In this document: piece by piece, positions 1 through 7,698 of the stretch
How the letters are laid out: every line of letters starts with the position of its first letter
How positions within the stretch are numbered: the stretch's first letter is position 1
Assembly (NCBI GenBank): GCA_025454075.1
Contig: JALOPD010000288.1
Location: 1-8,781, forward strand
Length of the DNA: 8,781 nt
Origin: Desulfobacterales bacterium
GTDB taxonomy: Bacteria; Desulfobacterota; Desulfobacteria; Desulfobacterales; UBA2174_A
Reading direction: 5' to 3'
Notes under the pieces: generated by a model
What the model was told of the DNA's origin: nothing
The model's input: the letters and a program-made list of their open reading frames with translations, nothing else
Database searches by the model: none
Program-made: the position numbers and the translations under genes

Positions 1-1
1 C

Positions 2-2767
2 AACCTGCCGAAGGACATGCCCACCCCGCCCTATTTCCGCAAGGTCAACCCGGCCGACCAGCCGATCCTGCGCATCGCCCTCACCTCGCCGACCCTGCCC
101 CTGTACACCCTGAACGAATTCGGCGACACCATGCTGGCCCAGCGCATCTCCATGGTGAGCGGGGTCGCCCAGGTGCAGGTGTACGGGGCGCAGAAGTACG
201 CCGTGCGCATCCAGCTCGACCCCAAGGAGCTCGCCTCGCGCGGCATCGGGATCAACCAGGTGGCGGAGGCGGTGAGCAAGGCCAACGTCAACCTTCCCAC
301 GGGCACCCTTTACGGCGCCCAGCAGGCCTTCACCGTGCAGACGAGCGGCCAGCTCACCCAGGCCGAACCCTACCGCTCGGTGATCGTCACCTACCGCGAC
401 GGCCACCCCGTGCGTCTGGGGGACATCGGTGCGGTCTATGACAGCGTCGAAAACAACAAGGTCGCCGCCTGGTACATCGATCAGCGCTCCATCATCCTGG
501 CCGTTCAGCGCCAGCCCGGGACCAACACCGTCGAGGTGGCGCGCGAGGTCAAAAAACTGCTGCCCACCTTTAAGGCCCAGCTGCCGGCCTCGGTCTCCCT
601 GCACATTCTCTACGATGCCTCGGTGTCGATCGAGGAGTCGGTCAACGACGTGAAATTCACGCTGCTCTTCACCCTGGTCCTGGTGGTCCTGGTGATCTTC
701 CTGTTCCTGCGGCGGCTGTCCTACACCCTGATCCCCAGCCTCGCCATGCCCATGTCGCTGGTCGGCACCTTCATCGTGATGTACCTGATGGGATACAACG
801 TCGACAACCTGTCGCTCATGGCCCTGATCCTGGCCGTCGGCTTCGTGGTGGACGACGCCATCGTCATGCTGGAGAACATCGTGCGGCACCTCGAGATGGG
901 CGAGGCGCCCATCCAGGCGGCTCTGAATGGATCGCGCGAAATCGGCTTCACCATCGTCTCCATGACGCTCTCGCTGGTGGCGGTGTTCATCCCGATCCTG
1001 TTCATGGGCGGCATCCTGGGCCGGCTTTTTCAGGAGTTCGCCGTCACCATCGGCGTGGCCATTCTCATTTCAGGGTTGGTCTCCCTCACGCTCACCCCCA
1101 TGCTCTGCAGCCGCTTCCTGCGGGCGCACGCCGAACAGCCGCCGGGCCGGCTCTATGAAGCCTCCGAAAACGTCTACAACCGGATGCTCGGACTCTACAA
1201 GGTGAGCCTCGGCTGGTTCCTCGACCACCGCCGCATCACCATGGTCTTCCTGCTGCTGGTGGTGGCGCTCACCGTGGCGGCCTTCCGCGTGGTCCCCAAG
1301 GGGTTCATCCCCAGCGAGGACCGCGCCATCGTCTACGGCCCGACCGAAGCGGCCGAGGGCATCTCCTTCGAGGCCTTGAAACGCCTGCAGCAGAGCCTGG
1401 CCGAGATCGTGCGCCAGGACCCCGACGTCGAGGCGTTCATGTCCAATGCCGGCTCGCGGCCCGGCGGCGTCGCCGGCGGCAACACCGGGACCCTGTTCCT
1501 GCGCCTCAAACCGCGCCACGAGCGCGAACTCTCCGCGGACGAGGTTATCCAGAAACTGCGGCCCAAACTCGCCCAGGTGCCGGGTATCCGCGTCTTTCTG
1601 CAGAACCCGCCCGCCATATCGGTCGGCGGCCGGGTGACGAAGAGCCAGTACCAGTACACCCTGCAGGGGACCGATGTGGAGGAGCTCTACCGCATCGCCC
1701 CGCAGCTGGCCGCCAAAATGCAGGCGCTCCCGGGCTTCCTGGACGTCACCACGGATCTGCAGCTTAGAAACCCCCAGGTCAACATCGACATCAACCGCGA
1801 CCAGGCCTCGGCGCTGGGGGTCTCGGTCGAGCAGATCGAGGATGCCCTCTACAGCGCCTACGGCTCGCGCCAGATCTCGACGATCTACGGCGACACGAAC
1901 CAGTTCCAGGTGATCCTCGAGCTCAAGCCCGAGTATCAAATGGACCCGGCCGCCCTGGCGCTGCTCTACGTGCGCTCCTCAGGCGGGGCCCTGGTGCCGT
2001 TGAACGTGCTCGCCCGGATCAGCCAGGGCTACGGCCCGCTTTCCATCAACCACAGCGGGCAGCTGCCGTCCGTGACCGTTTCCTTCAACCTCCGCCCCGG
2101 CTACGCGCTGGGCGATGCGGTCGCGGAGCTGAACGCCCTGGCGCGCGCCACGCTGCCGGCCACCATAACGGCCAGTTTCCAGGGCACGGCCCAGGTCTTC
2201 GAGTCATCCATTAAAAACCTGGGGCTGCTGCTGGCGGTGGCCGTGGCGGTCATCTACATCGTCCTCGGCATCCTCTACGAAAGCTTCATCCACCCGGTCA
2301 CCATCCTATCGGCCCTGCCGCTGGCCGGGCTGGGCGCCCTCTTCACGCTGCTGATCTTCAATTCGCAGCTGGACATCTACTCCTTTGTGGGCCTGATCCT
2401 GCTGGTGGGGCTTGTTAAGAAAAACGGCATCATCATGATCGACTTCGCCCTCGAGGCGCAGCGCGTTGAACGCAAGTCGCCGAGAGACGCCATTTTCGAG
2501 GCCTGCGTCGTGAGGTTCAGGCCGATCATGATGACCACCTTCGCGGCCCTGGTGGGAACGATCCCCATCGCCGTCGGCTGGGGCGCCGGCGGCGAGTCCC
2601 GGCAGCCGCTGGGGCTGGCGGTGGTCGGCGGTCTGTTTTTCTCCCAGATGCTGACCCTTTTCATAACGCCCGTCTTCTACCTCTACATGGACGCCCTGCA
2701 GAAAAAACTCCGGCGGCGGCGCTCGGCCAAGATCGAACCTGTCCCCCAGACCGGCAGCCCTGAATAA
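2..2767 (+). CDS. RND (HAE1/AcrB-MdtBC type) multidrug efflux transporter, 5'-partial
   Basis: Inner-membrane proton-driven pump subunit of a tripartite efflux system, which would work with a periplasmic adaptor and an outer-membrane channel. The frame is open from base 2, before the first ATG at 17, and the first residues (NLPKD, then PTPPYFRKVNPAD) match the interior of the porter domain. The gene therefore starts before the window and about 115-130 residues are missing compared with the usual ~1040. Visible family marks are the paired aspartates of TM4 (VVDDAIVMLEN, codons 851-856), the loop FIPILFMGG after it, the TM10 lysine (GLVKKNGIIMIDF, codons 2417-2422), and TM11 with RFRPIMMTTFAALVGTIP. 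Two hydrophobic blocks flank the second large periplasmic porter domain, and the protein ends in a basic cytoplasmic tail (KKLRRRRS). The sequence style resembles MdtB/MdtC more than AcrB, but I do not assign a symbol. The substrate cannot be read from the sequence. Adaptor and channel genes, if adjacent, would lie upstream. Confidence 0.95.
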   Translation, partial: NLPKDMPTPPYFRKVNPADQPILRIALTSPTLPLYTLNEFGDTMLAQRISMVSGVAQVQVYGAQKYAVRIQLDPKELASRGIGINQVAEAVSKANVNLPTGTLYGAQQAFTVQTSGQLTQAEPYRSVIVTYRDGHPVRLGDIGAVYDSVENNKVAAWYIDQRSIILAVQRQPGTNTVEVAREVKKLLPTFKAQLPASVSLHILYDASVSIEESVNDVKFTLLFTLVLVVLVIFLFLRRLSYTLIPSLAMPMSLVGTFIVMYLMGYNVDNLSLMALILAVGFVVDDAIVMLENIVRHLEMGEAPIQAALNGSREIGFTIVSMTLSLVAVFIPILFMGGILGRLFQEFAVTIGVAILISGLVSLTLTPMLCSRFLRAHAEQPPGRLYEASENVYNRMLGLYKVSLGWFLDHRRITMVFLLLVVALTVAAFRVVPKGFIPSEDRAIVYGPTEAAEGISFEALKRLQQSLAEIVRQDPDVEAFMSNAGSRPGGVAGGNTGTLFLRLKPRHERELSADEVIQKLRPKLAQVPGIRVFLQNPPAISVGGRVTKSQYQYTLQGTDVEELYRIAPQLAAKMQALPGFLDVTTDLQLRNPQVNIDINRDQASALGVSVEQIEDALYSAYGSRQISTIYGDTNQFQVILELKPEYQMDPAALALLYVRSSGGALVPLNVLARISQGYGPLSINHSGQLPSVTVSFNLRPGYALGDAVAELNALARATLPATITASFQGTAQVFESSIKNLGLLLAVAVAVIYIVLGILYESFIHPVTILSALPLAGLGALFTLLIFNSQLDIYSFVGLILLVGLVKKNGIIMIDFALEAQRVERKSPRDAIFEACVVRFRPIMMTTFAALVGTIPIAVGWGAGGESRQPLGLAVVGGLFFSQMLTLFITPVFYLYMDALQKKLRRRRSAKIEPVPQTGSPE

Positions 2768-2811
2768 ACTCAAAGCCAAAGGCATGGGCCGGCCGAGCAG
2801 CGAGGCAGAAT

Positions 2812-3843
2812 ATGACTTCGATCGATTCTCATGACGACGATCGGAAATGCCGGGGGGCGCTCTGGGGGCTTTACATCGGCGACGCCCTGGCCATGCCGGT
2901 GCACTGGTACTACAACCGCAAGGCGCTCTACGACGACTACGGCCGGGTCACAGACTACCTGGCCCCGAAAAACCCGCACCCGGACAGCATCCTCTTCCGA
3001 GCGAGCTACACGGCGCCCGATCCCAAGGGTGACATCCTGCACGACCAGGTGTCCTACTGGGGCCGGGAGGGCACGCACTACCACTATCACCAGTTTCTGC
3101 AGGCCGGGGAAAATACGCTGAACCTCAAGTTGTGCAGCCTGCTGATCCGGTCGCTGAGCGAATGCGGCGGTTACGACGCCGAGGACTATCTGCGCAGATA
3201 CATCGCTTTCATGACCACCCCGGGCAGCCACCGGGACACCTACATCGAGGAGTGCCACCGGAATTTTTTCGCCAACTATGCCAAGGGGGTGCCGCCGCGG
3301 CAATGCGGCGCGGTCGAAAAGCACATCGGCGGGCTCCCGGGCATCGTACCGGTCGTGGTGTATTATCATGCCCAACCCGACCGTGCCCGGGAAGCCGCGC
3401 TCGAGCATCTGGCCCTGACGCACCCCGGCGAAAAGATGAAGTCGGCGGCCGGCCTTCTGATCGAGTTGCTGCTTTCGGTGCTGGCTGGAGAAGCGCTGGC
3501 GGCCGCGATCCGCCGCATGATCCGCGAGCAGAAGTACGCGTTGGTGGGCCATCCCTTCGAAAAGCTGCTCGGCGACGCGGACGACTGGGTGATCGGTCCG
3601 CGCTTCAGCACGGCCTGCTACGTCGAGCACTCGGTGCCGGCAGTCCTCTATCTGGCGCTGAAATACCCCAACGATCCGGAAAAGGCCCTGGTGGTCAACA
3701 CCAACCTCGGGGGGGACAACGTCTACCGGGGGGCCGTGCTGGGCGCACTCCTCGGCGCGGAGAACGGCCTGGACCGCTTCCCCCGGCACTGGGTCACGGG
3801 GCTGCTGAACCCGCCTTCGGAGATGCGGCCACCCGCCGTGTGA
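2812..3843 (+). CDS. Divergent ADP-ribosylglycohydrolase-family protein
   Basis: A 343-residue protein of the ADP-ribosylglycohydrolase (DraG/ARH) fold family. Members remove ADP-ribose from proteins or small molecules, using two metal ions. The N-terminus shows the family start RGALWGLYIGDALAMPVHW (residues 14-32) and the C-terminus shows NLGGDNVYRGAVLGALLGA (298-316). This matches the family block GGDTDT-x-A-x-x-GA-x-x-GA, except that the second Asp and the Thr are replaced (D302-N303-V304). The usual internal S/T-D-D-T motif is not visible; the likely equivalent region reads HYHYHQFLQAGENTLN (89-104). Activity of the standard kind is therefore uncertain. No signal peptide or membrane segment is seen, so it should be cytosolic. 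The ATG at 2812 is preceded by GAGG at 2802-2805 with a 6-base gap. The ATG at 2784 is out of frame. It lies 44 bases after the efflux gene and could be co-transcribed with it. It converges on the dehydrogenase, with 43 bases between the two stop codons. Confidence 0.85.
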   Translation: MTSIDSHDDDRKCRGALWGLYIGDALAMPVHWYYNRKALYDDYGRVTDYLAPKNPHPDSILFRASYTAPDPKGDILHDQVSYWGREGTHYHYHQFLQAGENTLNLKLCSLLIRSLSECGGYDAEDYLRRYIAFMTTPGSHRDTYIEECHRNFFANYAKGVPPRQCGAVEKHIGGLPGIVPVVVYYHAQPDRAREAALEHLALTHPGEKMKSAAGLLIELLLSVLAGEALAAAIRRMIREQKYALVGHPFEKLLGDADDWVIGPRFSTACYVEHSVPAVLYLALKYPNDPEKALVVNTNLGGDNVYRGAVLGALLGAENGLDRFPRHWVTGLLNPPSEMRPPAV

Positions 3844-3886
3844 TGCCGGACAAGCTCCTCGATTGCCAAAAACGGTATCCGGTCGG

Positions 3887-5648
3887 CTATCCTGCTCCTT
3901 GCGAGCGCCAAAGCTGCGGCAGGTAGCGCTGGGCGAGCAGGTCGGAGCTCACCACCCCCAGCACCCGGCCGTCTTCGACGACCGGCATGGCCGAGATGCG
4001 GTTCTGCTCGAGCTCGCGCACGATGTCCGGGATGCGCGAGACCGGCGCGGCAGAGACCACCTGCCGGGTCATGATGGCCGCGAGGCTCCCCTCGCAGGCG
4101 CCCTCGGCCACGGCGCGGGTGACGTCCCAGGTGGTGAGCACGCCGGCAATCCTATCGTCGAGGCCGAGCACGGCGATGATGTTGCCGCGCCCTTGCACAA
4201 TCAGGGCCGCCACCTCGGTGAGCGGAGTGTCGATCCGCACCGTGGGCATCGGCTCCATGATGTCCTTGGCGGTGCGCTCGCTCTCCCTGGCCGCCAGCCG
4301 GCGCACGCTGATGCGCTCCGCCGCCTGGCAGGGCAAAAGCTCCGCGTTCGCGGCGAGCAGGTCCACCAGCTCGGTCATGTTGCGGCGAATGACCTTCTCC
4401 CGATAGGCCAGGCCGACCTCCAGGCGCTTTTCGGAAAGCCGGGAAAAACCCGCCGCATGCTCCCGCAGCCACTGGTCCACGGCCTCGCGGTTGCCGAGCC
4501 TCTCGCGGGGGATCTGCAACTCCGGCGGGGTGGGCACGAGCTGCTCCTGCGCGGCGAAGATAACGCCGCCCGAGTTGACCAGGTAGTCGGTGGCGATCAT
4601 GACCCCCTTCTGGCGGTAGACGACCTGCTCCAAGCGGGTGCGCGCGGCCTTGCGGTTGGGGTCCGGCGAATAGGTGTTGGCGCCCTCCACGATGAGCGAC
4701 CAGCTGCCCATGCGCTCGACGCTCATGGAACATTTGGCAGCGCCCCTGCGGCCGGATGCGTTCGTCGTACCAGCGGCGGGTCACCCGTCCGTGCTGCTTC
4801 CAACAATCAAACAGATCCTCCGCATCCAGTCCGGCAGGGTCGAACAGGTAGCCCTCGAGATCGCTTACGCCGATCACTCTGGCCGTTGGAAGCCTTTCTT
4901 TCAATATCCGTCCCGCATGGGCGCCGACGGCGCCGAAGCCCTGAATGAGAACCGTGAGCTCCTGGGGGCCGGGCATTTTCAGCCGGCTGAACTGGTGCAG
5001 CACGGTCAGCCGCGGCAGGATGTCGAGCAGCCGCTCCAGGGCGATGACCACGCCGCCCGCTGCCGCGCCCAGCTCGTCGATGCGGTTGCCGCCCATCGCC
5101 GCCGGCTTGGAAACGGCGCTGTCCAGGCCGTTTTCGGCGGCGATGGTCTGCATGTCCGCGTCGCTGGAGCCGACATCCGGCCCCGGAACGTACAGGTCGC
5201 GGTAGCGCCGGATCAGGCGCGCAAAACCGCGGATCACTTCCCGGTGCTCCTCCGGCGGACCGCCCGGGTCGGCGATGATGCCGGCCTTGCCCCCGCCGAA
5301 GGGCAGGTTGGCGGCGGCGTTCTTGAGGGTCATCCCGCGGGCGAGGTTGTGGATGTCGGCAGGGGTGATCTCGGGCAGCATGCGGATGCCGCCCATGGAC
5401 GGCGCCCCCATCGCCAGGTTGTCCACCACCAGGTAGCCGCCGATCTCGAGGGCCGAGGCCTCGTCCCACACCAAGGCCACGAGCTTGGGCCCGAGCGTGT
5501 CGCAGACGATTCCCATGCGGCCGAGCAGGTGCTCATCGCGGTACCCCAGCACCAGATGGCACCGCCCCTCTTTGCGCCGGGTGCGCTGGCGCAGGATCGC
5601 ATCGGGAACGTGTTCGTGCAGGTATGCTTGCAGCCGGTCGGGGATCAT
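3887..5648 (-). pseudogene. Glu/Leu/Phe/Val-type dehydrogenase with C-terminal CBS pair, frame-disrupted
   Basis: NAD(P)-dependent amino-acid dehydrogenase (oxidative deamination/reductive amination) fused to two CBS domains, which in many proteins bind adenine nucleotides. The first part reads from ATG 5648 (AGGGAG at 5658-5663, 9-base gap). This start is preferred over a TTG at 5684 that lacks a ribosome site. It shows GGIRM (86-90), MTLKN with K109, the catalytic-lysine motif PFGGGKAG (K121), PGPDV (D158), and the Rossmann motif QGFGAVG (236-242). After about residue 303 the frame loses similarity. The rest continues in another minus-strand frame from about 4744: SMSVERMGSWSLIVEGAN, the conserved TDYLVNSGGV, then CBS1 (about 4270-4105) and CBS2 (about 4085-3925), ending LWRSQGAG. 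The segment expected between YDERI and IVEGAN, including the usual I-P-A-A motif, is too short. I therefore infer an internal deletion of 3k+2 bases rather than a single-base slip. A sequencing or assembly error is the main alternative. The gene converges on the ADP-ribosylglycohydrolase gene and has its own promoter. Confidence 0.82.
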
Positions 5649-5704
5649 GGACGGGATCTCCCTGGTTGAGGGAAGAAAGCCCAAGGGGAAAAGGATTCTG
5701 ACGG

Positions 5705-5734
5705 ACTATAGGAGGAATCTCATGAAAAAGTCAA
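5705..5734 (-). promoter_or_regulatory. Sigma-70-like promoter for the dehydrogenase gene
   Basis: Read on the minus strand, TTGACT (5734-5729) and TATAGT (5710-5705) are separated by 18 bases. Each box matches the sigma-70 consensus at 5 of 6 positions. The predicted start near 5698 would give a leader of about 50 bases before the ATG at 5648. The site lies in the 130-base gap between the end of motB (5779) and the dehydrogenase start, so the dehydrogenase may be transcribed independently of the motor genes. It was found by eye and has not been scored. Confidence 0.6.
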
Positions 5735-5778
5735 AGGGTCTGAGCAGGAACACCGGGCGGTTCAAAGCCGGCGTCGCG

Positions 5779-6663
5779 TCAGCTCTTGCCCATGGGCGGC
5801 CGCGGCGGCATGATCGGCGCAGCCGCCGGTGCGACGGCCCGGGGCTCGGCTTGAACCGAAGTGGCGAAAGCGACCAGGATGGTCACGCGGCGGTTGGAGA
5901 AATCCAGGGGTTTGGCGTTGTTTTTCAGTCGGCGGTCGGCATACCCGTTGACGCTGGCGATCTGCCTTTCGCGCATGCCGCCGTCCTCGAGCACCCTCCG
6001 CGCGGAATTGGCTCGGTCGGTGCTCAAATCCCAGTTGTTGTAGCCGGATCGCACATAGGGACGGCTGTCGGTGTGGCCTTCGATCGCCACGTCGTTGGGG
6101 AAAGCGCCGATGCGCGAGGCGATCAGCTTGAGCAACTGGACGGCATCCGGCTTCAACCGCGCGCTGCCGATGTCGAAGAAGAGCCCTTCCGACTGCTCGA
6201 TGAGCTCGATGCGCAGGCCTTCCTTGGTGATGGTGATCTGGATCTGGTCTTTGAATTTGGCCAGGTCGGGGATGGCGGCAATGGTTTTGATCAGTTTCTC
6301 CCCCTCCTCCCGGAGCTTCTCCACCTCCGACGGCTGGGGGGTGCCGGCCGTCTCTCCGGGCGGCTGGGCCTTGTTCGGGGCCGATGGAGCCTGCAGGGGC
6401 GCGGAGTCGGAGAAGGGCCGCATCGTGTTGGTGCCGCTGAGCACGCCGGCGGACGTTTTGTGCATGGCCCCAGGGTCCCTGAAATAGTCGGCCACGGACG
6501 CCCGTATGGTCACGTTGTTGGCGACGATCCACAACACGATGAAAAGCGCCATCATCGCGGTGACGAAATCGGCGTAGGCCACCTTCCAGGCGCCTCCGTG
6601 GTGGACTTCGTGCCCGCCGCGCTTCCGGACCTTCTTGATGATGATTTTTTCGCCGTCGCTCAC
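5779..6663 (-). CDS. motB: Flagellar stator protein MotB
   Basis: Stator subunit that, with MotA, forms the ion channel driving flagellar rotation and anchors the stator to peptidoglycan. It has 294 residues. A short basic cytoplasmic start (KKVRKR) precedes one membrane segment, AWKVAYADFVTAMMALF. This carries D32, the ion-binding aspartate, at the same number as in E. coli MotB. A Pro/Ala-rich linker (about 83-112) and an amphipathic stretch lead to the OmpA-like peptidoglycan-binding domain, with IEGHTDSRP (194-202), LSTDRANSARRVL (213-225) and NRRVTI (257-262). A Pro/Ala-rich tail (about 270-294) follows the domain. The start is GTG at 6663: the frame is open further upstream, but that part overlaps motA and shows no membrane-protein character. 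AAGGA at 6670-6674 sits 6 bases before the GTG. The start overlaps the motA stop by 4 bases (GTGA), which suggests translational coupling. The MotB-like rather than PomB-like membrane segment suggests proton use, which is an inference. Confidence 0.96.
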   Translation of the reverse strand: MSDGEKIIIKKVRKRGGHEVHHGGAWKVAYADFVTAMMALFIVLWIVANNVTIRASVADYFRDPGAMHKTSAGVLSGTNTMRPFSDSAPLQAPSAPNKAQPPGETAGTPQPSEVEKLREEGEKLIKTIAAIPDLAKFKDQIQITITKEGLRIELIEQSEGLFFDIGSARLKPDAVQLLKLIASRIGAFPNDVAIEGHTDSRPYVRSGYNNWDLSTDRANSARRVLEDGGMRERQIASVNGYADRRLKNNAKPLDFSNRRVTILVAFATSVQAEPRAVAPAAAPIMPPRPPMGKS

Positions 6664-7514
6664 TGCTTGTCCTTCACATGGGCTTCCATTTCCGGGAACT
6701 CCGGCCGGACCTCGCCGGGAATGCTGCGCCGGGCGAACTCCACGCAGACCAGCGGGCTGAAACCGCGGGCGAACGCCGAGATGGCGTTCTTGACGACCTC
6801 GAAGACCTGCATCTCTTTTTCGCCGGCGATCTCGAGGTTCGAAGCCAGCGGCTGGATGAAGCCGTAGCACAGCAGGATTCCGAGAAAGGTTCCCACCAGG
6901 GCGGCCGCGACCTTCTTGCCGATTTCCCCGGCCGGCCCGTCGATGGCCTGCATGGTGATGACGATGCCGAGGACCGCCGCGACGATCCCCAGGCCGGGCA
7001 TGGTGTCCCCGATCTTCGAAAGGATCACGCTCGGCTTCTTGATGTCGTTGTGGTGCGTGTCCATGTCCCCCTCCATGAGAGCCTCCAGGTCATGGGAGGC
7101 GATGCCGCCGATGATGACCATGCGGAAGGTGTCGGTCATGAAGGAAATGAGCGTGCTTTGGGATAGGATATCGGCGTATTTTGAAAAAATGGCGCTCTCC
7201 GCCGGCGTCTCGATATGCTTTTCCAGAGCGATCAGCCCCTCCTTCTGCGCCATGTAGAGAAGCTCATACATGAGCTTCAGGACCGACAGGTAGGTCGTCT
7301 TGCTGACGGTTTCGCCTTTCAGCGCGCCGATGGTTTTGGTCAGGATCTGGTGCAGGACATTTTTCGGCGCCGAGGCGAGGAGCGCCCCCAGGCCCGCACC
7401 GCCGATGATCATGAACTCGGCCGGCTGGATGAGGACCATGAAGGGGCCGCCCGCCTCATAGAACCCCCCGAATACCGAAATCAGAACCACCACGAACCCG
7501 ATGATGACGAACAC
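6660..7514 (-). CDS. motA: Flagellar stator protein MotA
   Basis: Inner-membrane stator subunit that turns ion flow into force on the rotor protein FliG. It has 284 residues, close to the usual length. Four membrane segments are visible at about 1-20, 28-48, 172-190 and 202-222, with a large cytoplasmic loop between the second and third. The conserved prolines are present as P173 (GDTMPGLGIVAAVLGIV) and P222 (YGFIQPLAS), with the same numbers as in E. coli. In the loop, E98 is conserved, while the place of E. coli R90 reads Q90 followed by K91 (AQKEGLIALEKH). The C-terminus carries the family ending VEFARRSIP...RPEFPEMEAHV. The start is GTG at 7514, with AGAGG at 7521-7525 and a 6-base gap. 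The gene is first in a motA-motB operon and has a sigma-28-type promoter upstream. Confidence 0.97.
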   Translation of the reverse strand: MFVIIGFVVVLISVFGGFYEAGGPFMVLIQPAEFMIIGGAGLGALLASAPKNVLHQILTKTIGALKGETVSKTTYLSVLKLMYELLYMAQKEGLIALEKHIETPAESAIFSKYADILSQSTLISFMTDTFRMVIIGGIASHDLEALMEGDMDTHHNDIKKPSVILSKIGDTMPGLGIVAAVLGIVITMQAIDGPAGEIGKKVAAALVGTFLGILLCYGFIQPLASNLEIAGEKEMQVFEVVKNAISAFARGFSPLVCVEFARRSIPGEVRPEFPEMEAHVKDKQ

Positions 7515-7589
7515 GAAGGACCTCTGGATAGTCGGATTAACTTCCCGGGGTCAGGGCATGGATCTTCTTTGCAATGACCCGCATTCTTA

Positions 7590-7617
7590 ATATCGGTTGG
7601 ATGGCCGCAGGACTTTA
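7590..7617 (-). promoter_or_regulatory. Sigma-28 (FliA/SigD)-type promoter for motAB
   Basis: On the minus strand, TAAAGTCC (7617-7610) is followed after 12 bases by ACCGATAT (7597-7590). The flagellar sigma consensus is TAAAGTTT-N11-GCCGATAA in enterics, and TAAA-N14-16-GCCGATAT in Bacillus. The -10 box here matches the latter at 7 of 8 bases, and the TAAA to -10 distance is 16. It ends 75 bases before the motA GTG, where a motor-gene promoter of this class is expected. Confidence 0.65.
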
Positions 7618-7698
7618 ATAATTTTGCCCGGTATGGGCGGTGGAAAAAATAAGGAGGGTCGGAGGCTTAGCCTGCAGCGGTCTCGTTCGACAGCCCCG

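Noticed and set aside
1070..1939. 289-codon minus-strand open frame
   Set aside because: It is antisense to the central porter domain of the RND transporter, which has full family motifs. The composition (Asp/Val/Leu/Arg/Gly-rich) is typical of a mirror frame in GC-rich DNA.
2770..3789. 339-codon minus-strand open frame
   Set aside because: It is a mirror frame of the ADP-ribosylglycohydrolase-family gene and has no ribosome site or family motif of its own.
3844..3886. Possible bidirectional terminator between the convergent genes (CGG-ATA-CCG then TTTTT on the minus strand)
   Set aside because: The stem is only about 3 base pairs. The T-run is suggestive but the structure is too weak to call.
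4152..4726. Continuation of the first dehydrogenase frame past the break (Arg/Ala/Gly-rich tail to 4152)
   Set aside because: This tail has no family similarity and is the out-of-frame reading of the real C-terminal half and CBS domains. It is not a true C-terminus, and programmed frameshifting is unlikely because protein segments also appear to be missing.
3863..4948. 361-codon plus-strand open frame
   Set aside because: It is antisense to the dehydrogenase-CBS gene, whose minus-strand motifs (NSGGV, both CBS domains) are clear.
5722..6867. Long plus-strand open frame with a strong AGGAGG and ATG, antisense to motB and the end of motA
   Set aside because: The minus strand clearly encodes MotB and MotA here. 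The predicted plus-strand protein has no recognisable family features and looks like a GC-rich shadow. The AGGAGG/ATG lies inside the dehydrogenase promoter, so it is kept only as part of a finding.
7620..7680. Possible terminator after the MOSC gene (AGGC-TAA-GCCT followed by TTATTTTTT on the minus strand)
   Set aside because: The stem is only 4 base pairs and the T-run begins about a dozen bases later, too far for a standard intrinsic terminator.
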